Below, one piece after another: positions 1-9,341 of a stretch of DNA of 64,000 nucleotides. The stretch covers positions 1,054,001 through 1,118,000 of the forward strand of contig NZ_CP154468.1 in assembly GCF_039545455.1 (NCBI RefSeq). Direction: 5' to 3'. This stretch comes from Brucella sp. BE17. GTDB lineage: Bacteria; Pseudomonadota; Alphaproteobacteria; Rhizobiales; Rhizobiaceae. The first letter of the stretch is position 1. Each line of letters starts with the position of its first letter. The notes under the pieces are model-generated. The model had not been told where the DNA came from. It made no database searches and saw only the letters and a list, made by a program, of their open reading frames with translations. Position numbers and translations under genes: made by a program.

Positions 1-687
1 CTGCTCGACATCCCATAGACCACGTGCGCCGCGTCTGGTTCCTTCGGTCGACTGCAATACCCCGTCGACATAAAGAGACCCGATAGGATTTGCGCCGGTA
101 TTAAAGCCCTCCGAGTTCACGCCGCGAATGACGAAGCCGCCGTTAACCCAGTCGGCGTCCATGACATTCGCCATGCGACGAAAGGAATCGCGGAAGTTGC
201 GGATCTGGCTGTCCTCAATTTCTTCAGCCGTAACGATCCCTACGCTTGCGGAGGTGTCGTTCAAGCTCGTCGCATCTCTCGCACCATAGATGGTGATGGG
301 GTCGAGCATCGTAGCGCCGTCAGCCGATAAAGGCGCAACGTTTTCGGCCGCCACCTCGAAGACTTGTACAGTCGTCGGATTGCTGAAACTGTAGCCCAGG
401 CCGGTTCCGGCGAGCATGGTTGCCAGTGCCTGCTCGGCGGTCATCGAGCCCCGAACGAGATTGCCGGTAGCGGATATCGGCCGGTTTTCGCGGAACACGA
501 CAGAAAGTCCGGCAATGCGACCAATATCGTTAACAGCCTGCGGCACGGGCTTGGCCTTGATGTCGAAGGGGAATTGTCCCTGCGTGATTTGCTGCGCTTG
601 TGCTGCCGCGATTGAAGCACTGCTCGCCGCCATCAGCAGCGCCGCCGCCAGCGCAAATGTTGCCCCTCGTACCCCTTGAGCCGTCAT
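1..687 (-). CDS. TonB-dependent receptor with STN signalling domain, N-terminal part (truncated by window edge)
   Basis: Outer-membrane receptor for a ferric siderophore or similar chelate, of the transducing FecA/FpvA type. Reading back from an ATG at 687, 229 codons stay open to the window edge. Visible in order are a signal peptide (a hydrophobic, Ala-rich stretch ending near AAAQAQ, about residues 1-32), an STN domain (about 38-110: FDIKAKPVPQAVNDIG, then SVVFRENRPIS) and the start of the plug (TSASVGIVTAEEIEDSQIRN, then FVIRGVNSEG, about 140-229). The STN domain normally contacts the FecR-like protein whose gene lies just upstream. The barrel lies outside the window, so the ligand cannot be deduced. 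The annotation was translated directly from the minus strand. Confidence 0.88.
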   Translation of the reverse strand, partial: MTAQGVRGATFALAAALLMAASSASIAAAQAQQITQGQFPFDIKAKPVPQAVNDIGRIAGLSVVFRENRPISATGNLVRGSMTAEQALATMLAGTGLGYSFSNPTTVQVFEVAAENVAPLSADGATMLDPITIYGARDATSLNDTSASVGIVTAEEIEDSQIRNFRDSFRRMANVMDADWVNGGFVIRGVNSEGFNTGANPIGSLYVDGVLQSTEGTRRGARGLWDVEQ

Positions 688-856
688 ATCTGCCTGTCCC
701 TGTTGCTCTCGAACGTTGGAGAGCACGGGCGGCTATTTGCCACTCTTCATCATGCTCCTACTGCGTTCACGCTCGGGACGAGCAATCGGGGAACCTCCGA
801 ACGCATTTTTTTGCGCGGAGGTTTGAACCGCGCCTGGATTCCCACCGGAAGTGGCG

Positions 857-1858
857 CTAGGGTCCAATGATCGTAAGGCGTCCGGCAACCGTCGTCATGC
901 GGAAGCCGAGACTGGCCTGGAGCGAGGCAAGCGCGGCGTCGGTGTCGGCAAGCGAGATGCTGCCGGTCACATGCTCTTCCGCCAGTCGCGACGTGGCTAT
1001 AACGATCCGCCCGCGACGATAGCGCTGGATTTCGCTGACTACGTCTGCGAGACTTGCGCGATAGAAGACGAAGCGTCCGTCGCGCCACGCAAGCTCGTCA
1101 TCAACGTTTACGTCCTCGACGGAAGCGATGCCAGCGGTATTGAAATGGACCTGCTGCCCCGGTGCGAGCATCGTGGTTTCGGGACGTTCGTTGGTTGTCA
1201 CCTCGACGACACCACGTTCCAGCGTCACAATGCCGCCGCCATTCTCCAGCAAGTGAACACCGAAGGCGGTGCCATGAACGCGCACCTCGGCGTATCCTGT
1301 CTGGACGACAAAGGGAACATCTGAAACGGCAACATCGAAGAACGCACTGCCGCGCAGAAGACGAACGCGCCGCTCCGTGCCCGTAAAGTCCTCGTCAAAG
1401 GCGCTGTCGGCGTCGAGCAATACGGACGACCCATCCGAAAGCGTGATGCTGCGGCGCTCGCCACGCGCAGAGTTATAGTCGGCGCGCATGTCCTCAAAAA
1501 CATTCGGACGCTCCAGCCATATGCCGCCGGCGAGTATGGCGACGAGGAGGACGCTCAGAGCCGAGAGCCGACGAAAAGTCTTCTTATGCGCCTTGGCCTG
1601 ATCCATCGCCTCCAGATAGATGGCGAGTTGGTCAGCCTCCCGCTCGGCGAGACGCCGACCGGGGCCTTCCGCCGCTTGCCAGGTGGTCTCGACAGCCCGA
1701 TAGGCGTCATAGTGGGCGGAATCGGCCCGAACCCACTTCTCGAACGCAGCCCGCCTTGCGGCGGTTGGCTGCTCCAGCAGCGAGACGAACCACTGTCGGG
1801 CTTCCTCGTGAAGCTCGGCTTCGGATCGGTTCTGCGGTGGCTGGTTGGCTATACGCAT
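857..1858 (-). CDS. FecR-family anti-sigma factor / periplasmic signal transducer
   Basis: Inner-membrane regulator that passes the receptor signal to the FecI-type sigma factor. From the ATG at 1858 it has 333 residues. The N-terminal DUF4880-like helix region (about 16-60, EARQWFVSLLEQPT) should bind the sigma factor. A single transmembrane segment sits at about 98-115 (LSALSVLLVAILAGGIWL), followed by the periplasmic FecR domain (about 125-230) and a C-terminal STN-like repeat (SISLADTDAALASLQASLGF). I chose this start over one at 1936 because a GGAAG box lies 4 nt upstream and the longer form adds an unrelated leader. It sits between the sigma gene and the receptor gene on the same strand, the usual fec order. 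Confidence 0.9.
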   Translation of the reverse strand: MRIANQPPQNRSEAELHEEARQWFVSLLEQPTAARRAAFEKWVRADSAHYDAYRAVETTWQAAEGPGRRLAEREADQLAIYLEAMDQAKAHKKTFRRLSALSVLLVAILAGGIWLERPNVFEDMRADYNSARGERRSITLSDGSSVLLDADSAFDEDFTGTERRVRLLRGSAFFDVAVSDVPFVVQTGYAEVRVHGTAFGVHLLENGGGIVTLERGVVEVTTNERPETTMLAPGQQVHFNTAGIASVEDVNVDDELAWRDGRFVFYRASLADVVSEIQRYRRGRIVIATSRLAEEHVTGSISLADTDAALASLQASLGFRMTTVAGRLTIIGP

Positions 1859-1957
1859 ATATCTTCCGGGGTCGCTTTCCACATGCCGCGCGCTTGGCGG
1901 GCCTCGCATATTGCCTACTATCCGTATCCGATACACAAAGCAAAGCCTGAGGGAAAT

Positions 1958-2449
1958 CTATTTGGTCTCTTCACAAGCAGCGACAGCGCGTGCCATGTGC
2001 TTGGTAACGGCGCGCCGGGATATTCCGAGCACTTCAGCGATTTCGGAAAAGCTTCTGCCGTGGACGCGGTTGAGAAGAAAAATATGCCTCGTGCGCGTGG
2101 GCAATTCGGCCAAGGCGTCATGAATGCTGCGCAGTTCCTGCCGGGCGGAAACGACATCCTCGGGGGACGCAGAATGGGCAGCATATTGTTCAGACACAAA
2201 GCCGCCGAAGAACTCGCTGCGCCTTCTCTCCGCCCTGATGTGATCTATCGTGGCGTTGCGTGCGCTGCGCGTCAGGTAGGCGGCCGGTTCCGCAAGACGT
2301 ACGGCAGTTCGTTCCCAAAGACGGAGGAAGATGTCGTGAACAAGATCGCTTGCGGTGCTGGAGCAACCCAGACGACTGCCGATCTGCCGCTTCAGGCGTT
2401 CGTGTTCGGCGATATAGAGCGCCGCTATTTCGTCTGTCTTTCCGTTCAT
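1958..2449 (-). CDS. FecI-like ECF sigma factor
   Basis: ECF-type RNA polymerase sigma factor expected to drive the downstream receptor gene. From MNGKTDEIAALYI (ATG at 2449) it has 163 residues. Region 2 is seen in DLVHDIFLRLWER and YLTRSARNATIDHIRAERRR. Region 4 carries the HTH LSELP-type start ALAELPTRTRHIFLLNRV and SFSEIAEVLGISRRAVTKH. The reading frame is open to 2599, but the extra leader is Cys- and aromatic-rich and unlike any sigma factor, so the internal ATG is preferred although its ribosome-binding site is weak. The gap to fecR is 99 bp. Iron control through Fur is likely for this family, but I did not identify a Fur box. Confidence 0.88.
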   Translation of the reverse strand: MNGKTDEIAALYIAEHERLKRQIGSRLGCSSTASDLVHDIFLRLWERTAVRLAEPAAYLTRSARNATIDHIRAERRRSEFFGGFVSEQYAAHSASPEDVVSARQELRSIHDALAELPTRTRHIFLLNRVHGRSFSEIAEVLGISRRAVTKHMARAVAACEETK

Positions 2450-2720
2450 CGGACCAGCAATGTTCGAATATGCCGTGCGTCCATGTGGCGGTATGACGGC
2501 TTGTCTGATCCATACAAAGGCAAAAATTCTCGTGCAAGTGCAGATACTTAGATTGCTTTCAGCAAAGCGATGTGACGCAGCGCAAAAAGTTGTATACAAA
2601 ACTCATGTTTACCCTTGTTTTTGTTACTTGATTTACTCTTGTATCGGCGGAAGGCGAACCCACATGGTGAGCGCGCGCAACAGGAAGAATCTGCAACGGC
2701 AGTTGCATTTCCGCAACAAC

Positions 2721-3644
2721 TCAGCCAGCCGAATCGCTTCCTGCATCGCGGCCATGCGCCTCGCCGGAGATGGACGCGTACCTGCGGCCCATGGCGCGCA
2801 GCAACTCGGCATTCCGGTCCCCTTGCTTCTTCAGCACGCATGTCTTGCAAAGCTTTCCGTCTTCCACCGTGTAGTAACGGCAGCACCCACCGCGCGCGCG
2901 AAACGTCCAGGACAGCAACTCACGCTGCTGTTCGTCGCGCAGGGTAAGGTCGAAAAAATGAAGCTGACGGTTACAAAGCGGAGATCCGGGATGCTTGAGA
3001 ACAGTCATTGCCGTCGCTTTGGCTTCTTCAAGGCACCGAAAGCGCCGTCCAGCATCAAGGAAGCAAGCAGCAATGGCGTCCGAGACCAACCGCCAGAGCG
3101 CATTGCTCGACAGACCAGACCTGCTGGCGAGCTTTTCCACTAGCGGCCGGGCATGATCCTCGACGGAGCGGCGGTAAAAATCGCACAGTCCGTCATGATG
3201 CATCAACTGCCACGCATCGGCAGCACTCTCTTCCCTGTCTGTCCAGAAGGCTGGCGAAAGAAAGCGGACATGCGCACGTCGCACGTCCAGAGTCCGGCCC
3301 TCATGCTCTAACGGGGTGATGTAGAACTGCATGGCATAATGCTGCGGCGCGAGGTTGGGAACGATGCCAAAGCCGACGAAGAGAGGAACAGTAGCCAAGG
3401 CGAAGACGTAGCAATAATCAACCAGCATGGCAGCCGCGCAGGTCTTGGGGTCGGTGCCCTGATGAAACGAGCCTTCATAATGGAGATATTCGTCGATTGC
3501 CGCGTCGTCCGCGAAAAACGCATGGGCCGTAATCCATCCCGGTTCCGGATCGCCCAAGTTCGTCCGCACCTCTGGCCAAATGGCCGACCGGGCGGCGAAC
3601 GCCTTCACCTGAGCATTGGTAGAAAAACCATTTTTCACCTGCAT
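2721..3644 (-). CDS. fhuF: FhuF-like siderophore-iron reductase
   Basis: Cytoplasmic [2Fe-2S] protein that reduces ferric siderophores after uptake. It has 307 residues, starting at an ATG preceded by GAGGA. The C-terminal iron-sulfur motif CC-x10-C-x2-C is explicit (GGCCRYYTVEDGKLCKTC, about residues 253-270). The mid region LSSNALWRLVSDAIAACFLD and LVDYCYVFALATVPLFVG fit the FhuF/IucA-like helical fold. It lies upstream of the FecI-like sigma gene on the same strand with about 270 bp between them, so it belongs functionally to the iron regulon but may have its own promoter. The Cys spacing makes the family call firm; the siderophore is unknown. Confidence 0.85.
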   Translation of the reverse strand: MQVKNGFSTNAQVKAFAARSAIWPEVRTNLGDPEPGWITAHAFFADDAAIDEYLHYEGSFHQGTDPKTCAAAMLVDYCYVFALATVPLFVGFGIVPNLAPQHYAMQFYITPLEHEGRTLDVRRAHVRFLSPAFWTDREESAADAWQLMHHDGLCDFYRRSVEDHARPLVEKLASRSGLSSNALWRLVSDAIAACFLDAGRRFRCLEEAKATAMTVLKHPGSPLCNRQLHFFDLTLRDEQQRELLSWTFRARGGCCRYYTVEDGKLCKTCVLKKQGDRNAELLRAMGRRYASISGEAHGRDAGSDSAG

Positions 3645-4055
3645 TTACTTGTATCCTCGCACCGTTTTGCTTGCATCGTCAAACTGGTACAGAATCCCGT
3701 TGATCGCAGAGGCAGGGAGCGCTAGCCGATCCGGCACTGCTCCTTTTACATTGACGAACGAGGATCGAAGTTAGGGAACCATTTTTCCTGAAGCACTAAT
3801 GACGCAACTCGTCTCAGATGTTGACTGGAGTGGGCCACAGACAGCACATGTTTCCTGATTGATAGGCGATTTCAATGTCTCTCTCGAATTTTGGGGCGTT
3901 ACCCAGAAATTCCGGGTCAGTTCTCAACGGCAATCAACACTCGACGGCAAAGATACAATCTCCATAACACGGGCGCTTATAACGCAATTTAAAAACATAC
4001 CCCACGTATTACGAAAAAGCCTGACTTGGGGTCGTGGCATGGAGTTGGCAAAGCA
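3645..4055. other. intergenic region without recognised gene
   Basis: About 410 bp between fhuF and the first transposase remnant. No reading frame here resembles a protein I know. The fhuF promoter must lie in the left part. The right part is AT-richer than the genes around it and probably belongs to decayed insertion-sequence DNA. Confidence 0.5.
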
Positions 4056-4792
4056 TCAGAAGTTCACAGAAGCAACACTCATCCAAGATGCTCGAACAGC
4101 GATGACTTTCAGATAGGTGAAGTCGGTCTGCCATATTTCGTTCGGGCGCGTGGTTTTGTACCTGAACTCGTCATTTGCCTTGATGACGATATAGGCTGAC
4201 GACGTGATAAGATCGTGGGCTTTGAGCAGACGATAGACCGAATCCACTGGTACAAAATAACTTTCCGTATCGGTGAACTTCACCGCCGGTTCGCGCGGTG
4301 ACAGATCGGCATGGTCGAGCGCCAGTGCGTTGATGCGATCCCAGATTTCGTCAGGGATACGGTTCCATACCCGCGACGGCGCGGACGTCCGGCCTTCCAA
4401 CCCTTCGACGCCGTGGGTAAGGAAACGATATACCAGCGGTAGAAAGTCGGCCTTGGAATGCCCAGCTTTTCCTACGTGACGTCGGTCAATGCCTCCTCAA
4501 GGTCTCGGCTTTCACGACGCAGTGCCTTAACCTCGTCACTGGTTGCTTAACGGGCAGTATCGCCAGCATGACGTTTCTTGCCCGCTTCGAGAAACTCCTT
4601 CGACAAGCTATAATAAAGGCTCTCTGCGATCCCGTCGCGGCGGCACAGTGCAGCGATGCTGTAATCGCCGCGAAGACCGTCCAGAACAATACGGATTTTA
4701 TCCTCTGCCGAATAATGCTTGCGCGTCGCGCGCCATATATCCTTGATCGTCTTCTCCGCAGAAGAGGTTTGGGGAAAGGTTTTTTGCCTCAT
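4056..4792 (-). pseudogene. degenerate IS3-family transposase (orfA plus 5' part of orfB)
   Basis: Remnant of an IS3-type insertion sequence. From 4792 an orfA-like HTH protein is readable (WRATRKHYSAEDKIRIVLDG, then SIAALCRRDGIAESLYY). Further down, parts of orfB appear in shifted frames: LGIPRPTFYRWY around 4460-4430, then RFLTHGVEGLEGRTSAPSRV and RPNEIWQTDFTYLKVI up to about 4110. At least one frameshift separates these pieces, and the DDE catalytic core stops after its first aspartate region (QTDFTYLK). The element is inactive. The piece with SPGKPMQKGFIESFNG at 5342-5584 could come from another copy. Confidence 0.8.
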
Positions 4793-5341
4793 CTTTGCTT
4801 CCTTTGATTGAGCTATGATGAGCCGAAAATCATATCTTCTCGATTCGCACTGTTTTGTCTCAAAGGCGCTGATGTCGGACAGCAGCGCACCGATTTTAAT
4901 TTGCTTTGGAAGGGAAGCTGTAGACGGTGATGGTCATACTGATGTGACAGCTGATTGAGCTTCTTGCAGCAGATTCACGCAAACGTGAAGTTTCAGGCTA
5001 AAGCTGCTCTGGTTCTATTGAGAGGTATTGATTGGGGTTGATAATTGGTGCCTCTATAGCGCCCTGAACGCAGAAATGCCCGCTTTGCGTGAGCGAAAAA
5101 TTTGGTTATTATATTGATATTGCTTGATTTTTTGGCTTCGGGGGCACACAACCATCTTTATTTGCGATCACCATCATCGCTGTATGCCCTTCTGCAATCT
5201 CTTCTTAACGGCGACTGCAGCGGCCCATTTCGTATCCCTGCATAGACGCAGCAGGCATAAATGTTTTCGGTTTCAATAGACGTGACCTGAGCCCCAAGCC
5301 TCATCCAGTTTTCGGCAGAGTCTTGGATTTTCAATCTGACT
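4793..5341. other. intergenic region between two IS remnants
   Basis: About 550 bp flanked on both sides by IS3 debris. I see no convincing coding sequence, RNA or terminator. It is noticeably AT-rich compared with the iron and sulfatase genes and is best read as residual DNA from several insertion and deletion events. Confidence 0.5.
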
Positions 5342-5584
5342 CTATGCGGCCCGTTTTTCCAGGGCCATTTTCATTGTAAACTCGTTAGGCGTGATGTTGC
5401 CCAAAGAAGAATGTGGTCTGTTGCGGTTGTAATCCTCCTTCCATGCGGTGTGCTTGATAAGAGCATGCGCCAGTGTCGAGAATAGGGTCTCATTGAAGCA
5501 CCCGTCGCGAAAGCTACCATTGAAGCTTTCTATAAATCCTTTCTGCATCGGCTTGCCGGGTGAGATGTGAAACTTGCCCATCAA
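5342..5584 (-). pseudogene. C-terminal fragment of an IS3-family (OrfB) transposase
   Basis: Only the end of a DDE integrase-type transposase is left. The sequence reads SPGKPMQKGFIESFNGSFRD followed by CFNETLFSTLAHALIKHTAW and NRNRPHSSLGNITPNEF. This corresponds to the last catalytic glutamate (in FIESFNG) and the PHSSLG signature of IS3-family OrfB proteins. The two catalytic aspartates and the whole N-terminal half are missing, and the upstream edge abuts a different coding fragment on the opposite strand. Confidence 0.8.
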
Positions 5585-5704
5585 TACGCCGCAGCCCTCA
5601 TCGAATTAGGTATACTGGGAAAAACCGAAACCGGGGCCGTCCGCTGCCTCTTCGATATGATCCATATCGATATGGAAATTAAACCCGCCCTACGTCCCGA
5701 CTGA
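5582..5704 (+). pseudogene. 3'-terminal fragment of an unidentified gene
   Basis: A 40-codon open frame with protein-like composition (YAAALIELGILGKTETGAV, then RCLFDMIHIDMEIKPALRPD) ends at TGA 5702-5704. It has no start codon, and its left end coincides with the edge of the transposase fragment. The simplest reading is the C-terminus of a host gene truncated when the insertion sequence landed or recombined. I do not recognise the family. It could also be a chance open frame. Confidence 0.3.
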
Positions 5705-6334
5705 AACCCCATATATCCCTTAGTTATCGTTGGCCGTACGCCGATTGTGTCCCTCTCCTCTCCTGCACAGCCGGCGTGTTTGCGTCGCAAAGCGCAATTT
5801 ACAAGTCTGCATATCCCATATAGAATATACATATATACAAATAGATATACCGGAGACGATGCAAGAACACTTTGTATTCTTGACGAAGCCGGCTCAGGTC
5901 GCCCTTAATCGTCCTTAGCAAATATCTCCTCCCGCCTCCTGCGCACAATTGCTAGAACTGGCGAGATCAGCAGGAATTCACTTGAAGACAGTGCAGGAAG
6001 TCAACTAACTGCATGCCATTCTCGGCCTTGTGGCAGGTAGTCTTGGAATAGCCCTGTTCCACGTTCGATCATGAAACTGCAACTTGAGGGAGTCGTTTAT
6101 ATAAGTCAGTATCCCGGCGATACGCCAATGGCGGAGATGCTCCATTGCCAAACGTCTTGATGATCGTAGCGCGACAGCCACGCGCTTCATGGAAATGGCA
6201 AAGATGTTTTATAAGCCTACGCGTTGACAGGCGAGCCTGCGAGCAAACTTAGCGCAGACGCTTGCAACGTATAAGATTTTCCAGAGAAGGCCTACGGTAG
6301 CCGTCTCCTGTTTTCTGCCTGACAGCATCATATT
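5705..6334. other. intergenic region without recognised gene
   Basis: About 630 bp between the IS debris and the ClC gene. Short open frames on both strands lack family resemblance. An AT-rich patch with several short TATA-like stretches lies at about 5815-5850. I see no RNA gene or clear terminator. Confidence 0.5.
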
Positions 6335-8131
6335 TTAGAATGTTTCGCCCGACACTTCGCGGCGCCTGCGGTCGAGTTCTTCGCTATAGCGGCGTAATGT
6401 GTGGGCTTCACTCAACAGTCCCATGACCTTGCGCTCCTGGGCATTGTTGATGACGGCGAGCGCTTCGCTTTCCGCACGGTCAAAGCGTGCCACCGCTTCC
6501 TTGGCATTCATCTGTGGCAGCAGGAATTCGTTCTGATATTTGAGCAGATCGGCGATGTTGTGCGGATTTTCGGAGCTGTCGAAACTGTCGGCATAGACTT
6601 CCGGCACCGGGATCATGCCGACATAACGCCCTTGCGCATCCACCGCGATGACCCGCTGCGTGGAACCCAAAGGAAAATCATGGCGAAACGTTTCAATATC
6701 TGTATCGATCAGAACCGTGCGCACATCGTGACGCATCATGCGGCTCACCGTGAGATCGCGGATCCAGCCGACATCATGCGCGGAGCGAATGGATTCGCCC
6801 CGCAGATGAAAGCGCCAGGTTGCGAAGGAATAACCAAACGTCTTTCTCACAAGCAGAGACGATGACACTACCGCTCCCAGTACCACCATGGATATGGGAA
6901 AGTCGCCGGTCAGTTCCAGCGCCAGAAATGTCATGGTCATCGGCCCACCGACCACGGCGACAGCGAGTGCGCTCATGCCGATGACGGCGTAGACTTCCGG
7001 CGCAAGGGCTAGGCCCGTGGGGAGGATGAGGGCGGCAACTGCCGCAAAAAGCTTGCCGGTCAGCGCGCCCAGAAACAGCGAGGCAAAGAACAAGCCGCCA
7101 CGAAAGCCCGTACCGATGGAAATGGCTGAAGCCAGAGATTTGGTCAAAATGAGTAGCAGCAGAACCGGAATGGCAAGATTGGCATGGAGATCGATATGCA
7201 GCGCGCCATGGCCGGAGGCCAAAACCTGGGGTGAAAAGAAAGCGATCATGCCGACCAGTGCGCCGCCGATGGCCGGTGTAAAAATGTTGGGCAACGCACT
7301 TTGCCGCGTGACCTTTTCAACGAAGGTGACGCCGCGCATGATGGAAATGCCGATACCGGCCGCGAGCAGCCCAAGCAGAAGTGCCGGCAGGTAATCGCGT
7401 GGCGTGATGGTGTCGATTGCGCCTATATCGATGACGAAGGGCGCCTCGCCAATGGCCTGTGTTACAAGGGTTCCGACGATTGCCGCAACGACCACGGGCG
7501 TCAGCGTGGCGATGGAGTAAACGCCGATGATCAGCTCAAAAGCATAAAACGCCCCGGTCAGGGGTGCGTTGAAGGCGCTGGCGATGGCTGCTGCCGCGCC
7601 GCAGCCGACCAGCGTGCGCAGATCGGCGCGGCGCAGTTTCATAGCGCGGCCAATGCGCGATGCAAAGCCGCTTGCAAGCTGCGTGTAGGCGGCTTCCAGC
7701 CCGACGGACGCTCCAAATCCGTTGGAAACAAGGTTTTGTCCAACCAGAATGAAACTGTCGGTCAGGGACAGACGTCCGCCATGCAGCGCATTGGCTTCGA
7801 TGGGGTCGACGATGGGACGTTTGCGCCAGCGTGCCAATATCCAGATGACGATGCCCGTCAGCACGCCGCCGGCAAGTGGCGCTATATAGGCGCTTGGATG
7901 AAGCGATGTTGCGGAACTCAGTCTTTCGTCCGATGAAAGCGAAAACAACGCCTGATGCATCCATTGCGAGATGCCACCGATGATAGCGACCCCAAGTGCC
8001 GAGATTACACCGATGATTGCGCCCGCCACCGCAAGACCGAGTTCATTGCCGCGCACCACAGCGCGAAGCCGGAAAGGCACAAAAAGAACCCGGAGAAACC
8101 GGTTGTGGCGTAAACGAACTCTATTGAACAT
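6335..8131 (-). CDS. ClC-family anion channel/transporter with C-terminal CBS pair
   Basis: Inner-membrane ClC-type anion transporter, 598 residues. About ten hydrophobic segments are evident between residues 30 and 430, for example LGLAVAGAIIGVISALGVAI and PAIGGALVGMIAFFS. The glutamate-containing selectivity loop is FGASVGLEAAYTQ, which keeps the gating Glu but replaces the usual G(K/R)EGP. The usual GxFxP loop reads GFRGGLFFASLF. The soluble C-terminus (about 455-585) looks like two CBS domains (SRMMRHDVRTVLIDTD, AVIN-NAQERKVMGLL) that usually sense nucleotides. The gene stands alone with no linked partner. The divergent pore loops place it in a variant ClC subfamily, so ion specificity (chloride, fluoride or other) cannot be assigned. 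Confidence 0.87.
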   Translation of the reverse strand: MFNRVRLRHNRFLRVLFVPFRLRAVVRGNELGLAVAGAIIGVISALGVAIIGGISQWMHQALFSLSSDERLSSATSLHPSAYIAPLAGGVLTGIVIWILARWRKRPIVDPIEANALHGGRLSLTDSFILVGQNLVSNGFGASVGLEAAYTQLASGFASRIGRAMKLRRADLRTLVGCGAAAAIASAFNAPLTGAFYAFELIIGVYSIATLTPVVVAAIVGTLVTQAIGEAPFVIDIGAIDTITPRDYLPALLLGLLAAGIGISIMRGVTFVEKVTRQSALPNIFTPAIGGALVGMIAFFSPQVLASGHGALHIDLHANLAIPVLLLLILTKSLASAISIGTGFRGGLFFASLFLGALTGKLFAAVAALILPTGLALAPEVYAVIGMSALAVAVVGGPMTMTFLALELTGDFPISMVVLGAVVSSSLLVRKTFGYSFATWRFHLRGESIRSAHDVGWIRDLTVSRMMRHDVRTVLIDTDIETFRHDFPLGSTQRVIAVDAQGRYVGMIPVPEVYADSFDSSENPHNIADLLKYQNEFLLPQMNAKEAVARFDRAESEALAVINNAQERKVMGLLSEAHTLRRYSEELDRRRREVSGETF

Positions 8132-8258
8132 ATAATGACTTCTCTAATTACCGCACGCCCTCGCGGTTCACGCGAGGCAGAAGCTTTCGAAAGCTGCAGC
8201 GTGTTTGGCTGGGATGGGGAAGCATGGTGTAATTGCTGCCTGCCGCTACAAAAAGGCC

Positions 8259-9212
8259 CTATACATCCAGACTGGATGGGAACTTATCGTAGGCAATACG
8301 AAAACCAGTATTGCTGGCACCGCTGTCTGGCGAAAGCCCCATACGAGCCGCTATTCTATAACGGTGACAATAGCTTTTATGGCAAAGGAAAGAGCCTCCC
8401 TTCAAAACCTTTTCAGCATTCTCGCGCGCCTGCTGGTTGCGTATTTTTGCCTGACGCGCAAGCGAACGCACCCGAAAGGAATCTGCAGTCCACTCCCAGA
8501 CATTGCCCGCCAGATTATAAAGACCCGTTTCTGTTGGGTTGAAACTGCGAGCCGGAGCGGTCCCCAAAAAGCCATCTGCCATTGTATTCTGCTTTGGGAA
8601 CACGCCTTGCCAGATATTGCAAAAGATTTTTTCATCTGTGGGTTCATCGTTGCCCCACGGGTACCGGCGCCATTGATTACCGCCTCTGGCGGCATGTTCC
8701 CATTCCATTTCCGTCGGCAGTCGTCCGCCAGCCCACGATGCAAAGGCAACAGCATCGTTCCAGGAAACTTGCGTCACAGGATGATCCAACCGATCGACAA
8801 TGCTGCTCCCCGGCCCCTCCGGCGCGTTCCATACTGCGCCATCAACGCGCGCCCACCACGGTGTCAGCGCAACACGCTCCTCGTGCCTCTCATCATCAGC
8901 CGTCAAGCCTGTAAAAACCGCTGCGCATCCATATTTTTCAGCATCTGTCCTGTAGCCGGTGGCAGCAATGAATGCAGCAAATCGCACCACCGTAACAGTT
9001 TCTGTTTCAAGCCAGAAATCATTGATACGGCCTTTTCGCGTCGGCCCTTCACCATCCGCCGCAAAAACAGGCTCATCAGTGCCGACAAACGTTTCGCCAC
9101 CCTTGATGGCAACCGCTTCTCCCGCGCTACCACGGTCGGAGACAATGGCAATAAGCTCATCATTTACGTGGCCCGCCGGACCACGCCCGATCTGTGTACA
9201 ACAGTTCTTCAT
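8259..9212 (-). CDS. formylglycine-generating enzyme (sulfatase-maturating, SUMF1/FGE family)
   Basis: Copper-dependent oxidase that converts the CxPxR cysteine of sulfatases to formylglycine. From MKNCCTQIG (ATG at 9212) it has 317 residues. FGE-sulfatase fold motifs are clear: VTQVSWNDAVAFASWAGGRL, PTEMEWEHAARGG, PWGNDEP, NLAGNVWEW and GGSFLCHKSYCHRYR. The last holds the two redox cysteines (C277 and C282) with the spacing of active FGEs, which distinguishes it from inactive relatives. The frame opens at 9329, but the upstream leader is not family-like. It is the last gene of a minus-strand operon that also encodes a CTPSR sulfatase, and another sulfatase lies nearby, so it is their likely maturase. 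It has no signal peptide, matching the leaderless sulfatases. Confidence 0.92.
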   Translation of the reverse strand: MKNCCTQIGRGPAGHVNDELIAIVSDRGSAGEAVAIKGGETFVGTDEPVFAADGEGPTRKGRINDFWLETETVTVVRFAAFIAATGYRTDAEKYGCAAVFTGLTADDERHEERVALTPWWARVDGAVWNAPEGPGSSIVDRLDHPVTQVSWNDAVAFASWAGGRLPTEMEWEHAARGGNQWRRYPWGNDEPTDEKIFCNIWQGVFPKQNTMADGFLGTAPARSFNPTETGLYNLAGNVWEWTADSFRVRSLARQAKIRNQQARENAEKVLKGGSFLCHKSYCHRYRIAARMGLSPDSGASNTGFRIAYDKFPSSLDV

Positions 9213-9341
9213 GGCACCTGTCTGCCATGATGATCCAGCGTCCTCCTGATGATGAGCTCGCGAATCTTGTTGGGAATGCAGTTCTACACCTGTGACGACG
9301 TCCACTGGTTTACATCCTTGAAGAGCCAATGCCGTCAGTTC

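Noticed and set aside
2460..3725. Plus-strand open frames opposite fecI and fhuF
   Set aside because: They are antisense shadows of the minus-strand genes, with low-complexity composition and no family resemblance.
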